A DNA stretch of 62,477 bases from Bacilli bacterium. GTDB taxonomy: Bacteria > Bacillota_I > Bacilli_A > RF39 > UBA660. A program made the translations under genes and the position numbers. The stretch lies in NCBI GenBank assembly GCA_017441845.1, contig JAFRVB010000001.1, positions 1 to 62,477 of the forward strand. Reading direction: 5' to 3'. Positions 62,167 through 62,477 of this stretch are shown piece after piece (position 1 is the stretch's first letter; every line of letters begins with the position of its first letter). The notes below the pieces were generated by a model, which saw only the letters and a list, made by a program, of their open reading frames with translations, had not been told where the DNA came from and searched no databases.

Positions 62167-62207
62167 CGTATCGTTGATTTCAAATTATGTGTTCAGGAGG
62201 AATATAT

Positions 62208-62477
62208 ATGAAGTTAGATAAGATGAAAAAAGAAGATATAGAAGTATTATCAAACAAGGAGTTAACAACATTAATATTAAAAGAAGAAAAGAAACCTCAA
62301 ACTACAGCAGATTTATTCAAAAGAATTATTGGTTTATTAGAATTACCAGATTCTACTTTTGAAAATAAAATAGCTGAGTTTTATACACAATTAGCGACAG
62401 ATAAAGAATTTACTTTTTTAGATAATGGTAAATGGGATCTAAGTATTAATCATAAACAAGGTAACGCAACAGAAGAA
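62208..62477 (+). CDS. rpoE: RNA polymerase delta subunit (cut by the window edge)
   Basis: The first 90 residues are present. They form the HARE-HTH domain: TTADLFKRIIGLLELPDSTF near 33-52 and AEFYTQLATDKEFTFLDNGKW near 57-77 match the delta subunit. The acidic C-terminal tail would follow outside the window. AGGAGG ribosome site. Delta is limited to Bacilli-type Firmicutes and speeds polymerase recycling. Confidence 0.9.
   Translation, partial: MKLDKMKKEDIEVLSNKELTTLILKEEKKPQTTADLFKRIIGLLELPDSTFENKIAEFYTQLATDKEFTFLDNGKWDLSINHKQGNATEE

Noticed and set aside
1..62477. Mycoplasma genetic code (TGA as tryptophan)
   Set aside because: TGA ends parA, the LysR gene and DUF951 at sensible positions; tryptophan is coded by TGG.

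Overview
The window is the replication-origin region of a very AT-rich Gram-positive bacterium of the Bacilli type. It shows dnaA/dnaN/recF/gyrB/gyrA on one side and rpmH/rnpA/yidC/jag on the other. It also carries Noc, ParA and ParB, the RNA polymerase delta subunit, a ComK homolog and a YwiB-argS pair. TGA ends several genes (parA and the LysR gene, for example), so this is genetic code 11, not the mycoplasma code. An oxygen-independent ribonucleotide reductase (nrdDG) with a formate channel suggests an anaerobic or gut lifestyle. Compact operons, loss of some usual neighbours (yaaA, yabA, the tmk region) and no sporulation genes fit an uncultured low-GC lineage of RF39 or Erysipelotrichia type. 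That placement is inference.

Left arm (1-21649, all minus strand, leading away from oriC). From the origin outward: dnaA, dnaN, a comK homolog where yaaA normally sits, recF, gyrB, gyrA. Next comes a 250-bp non-coding island with three parS sites (ParB) and one Noc-binding site, then the small SRP RNA gene and tadA. After that is one tightly packed operon: dnaX, ybaB, recR, holB, ricT, trmN6, rsmI, pth, mfd, and a very large type IV pilin-like protein with InlB-type repeats.

Origin (about 20138-21949). DnaA-box clusters lie on both sides of dnaA. The main cluster is between dnaA and the divergent rpmH promoter; two more boxes with an AT-rich tract lie between dnaA and dnaN.

Right arm (21950-62477, mostly plus strand). 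rpmH-rnpA-yidC-jag is followed by about 11.5 kb of accessory genes that separate jag from mnmE. These are the split anaerobic ribonucleotide reductase and its activase, a formate/nitrite channel, envelope proteins, yggS, a pyruvyltransferase-like enzyme, ndk, a macro-domain protein, a LysR regulator and an unknown protein. The canonical order then resumes: mnmE, mnmG, rsmG, (ProX-type editing enzyme), noc, parA, parB, mscS, DUF951, (AbgT transporter, CofE-like ligase), ychF, (PgeF-like and zinc-ribbon proteins), rpsF, ssb, rpsR, a short DHH phosphodiesterase, rplI, dnaB, an M23 peptidase, walJ, rlmH and ung. Two related acidic proteins follow, then pta/lemA, ywiB-argS, and the start of rpoE at the right edge.

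The most noteworthy observations are: (1) an anaerobic ribonucleotide reductase whose glycyl-radical domain is a separate 51-residue gene; (2) parS and Noc sites placed together near the origin, matching two ParB paralogs encoded here; (3) comK inside the dnaN-recF interval, preceded by a 10-bp-phased repeat array.
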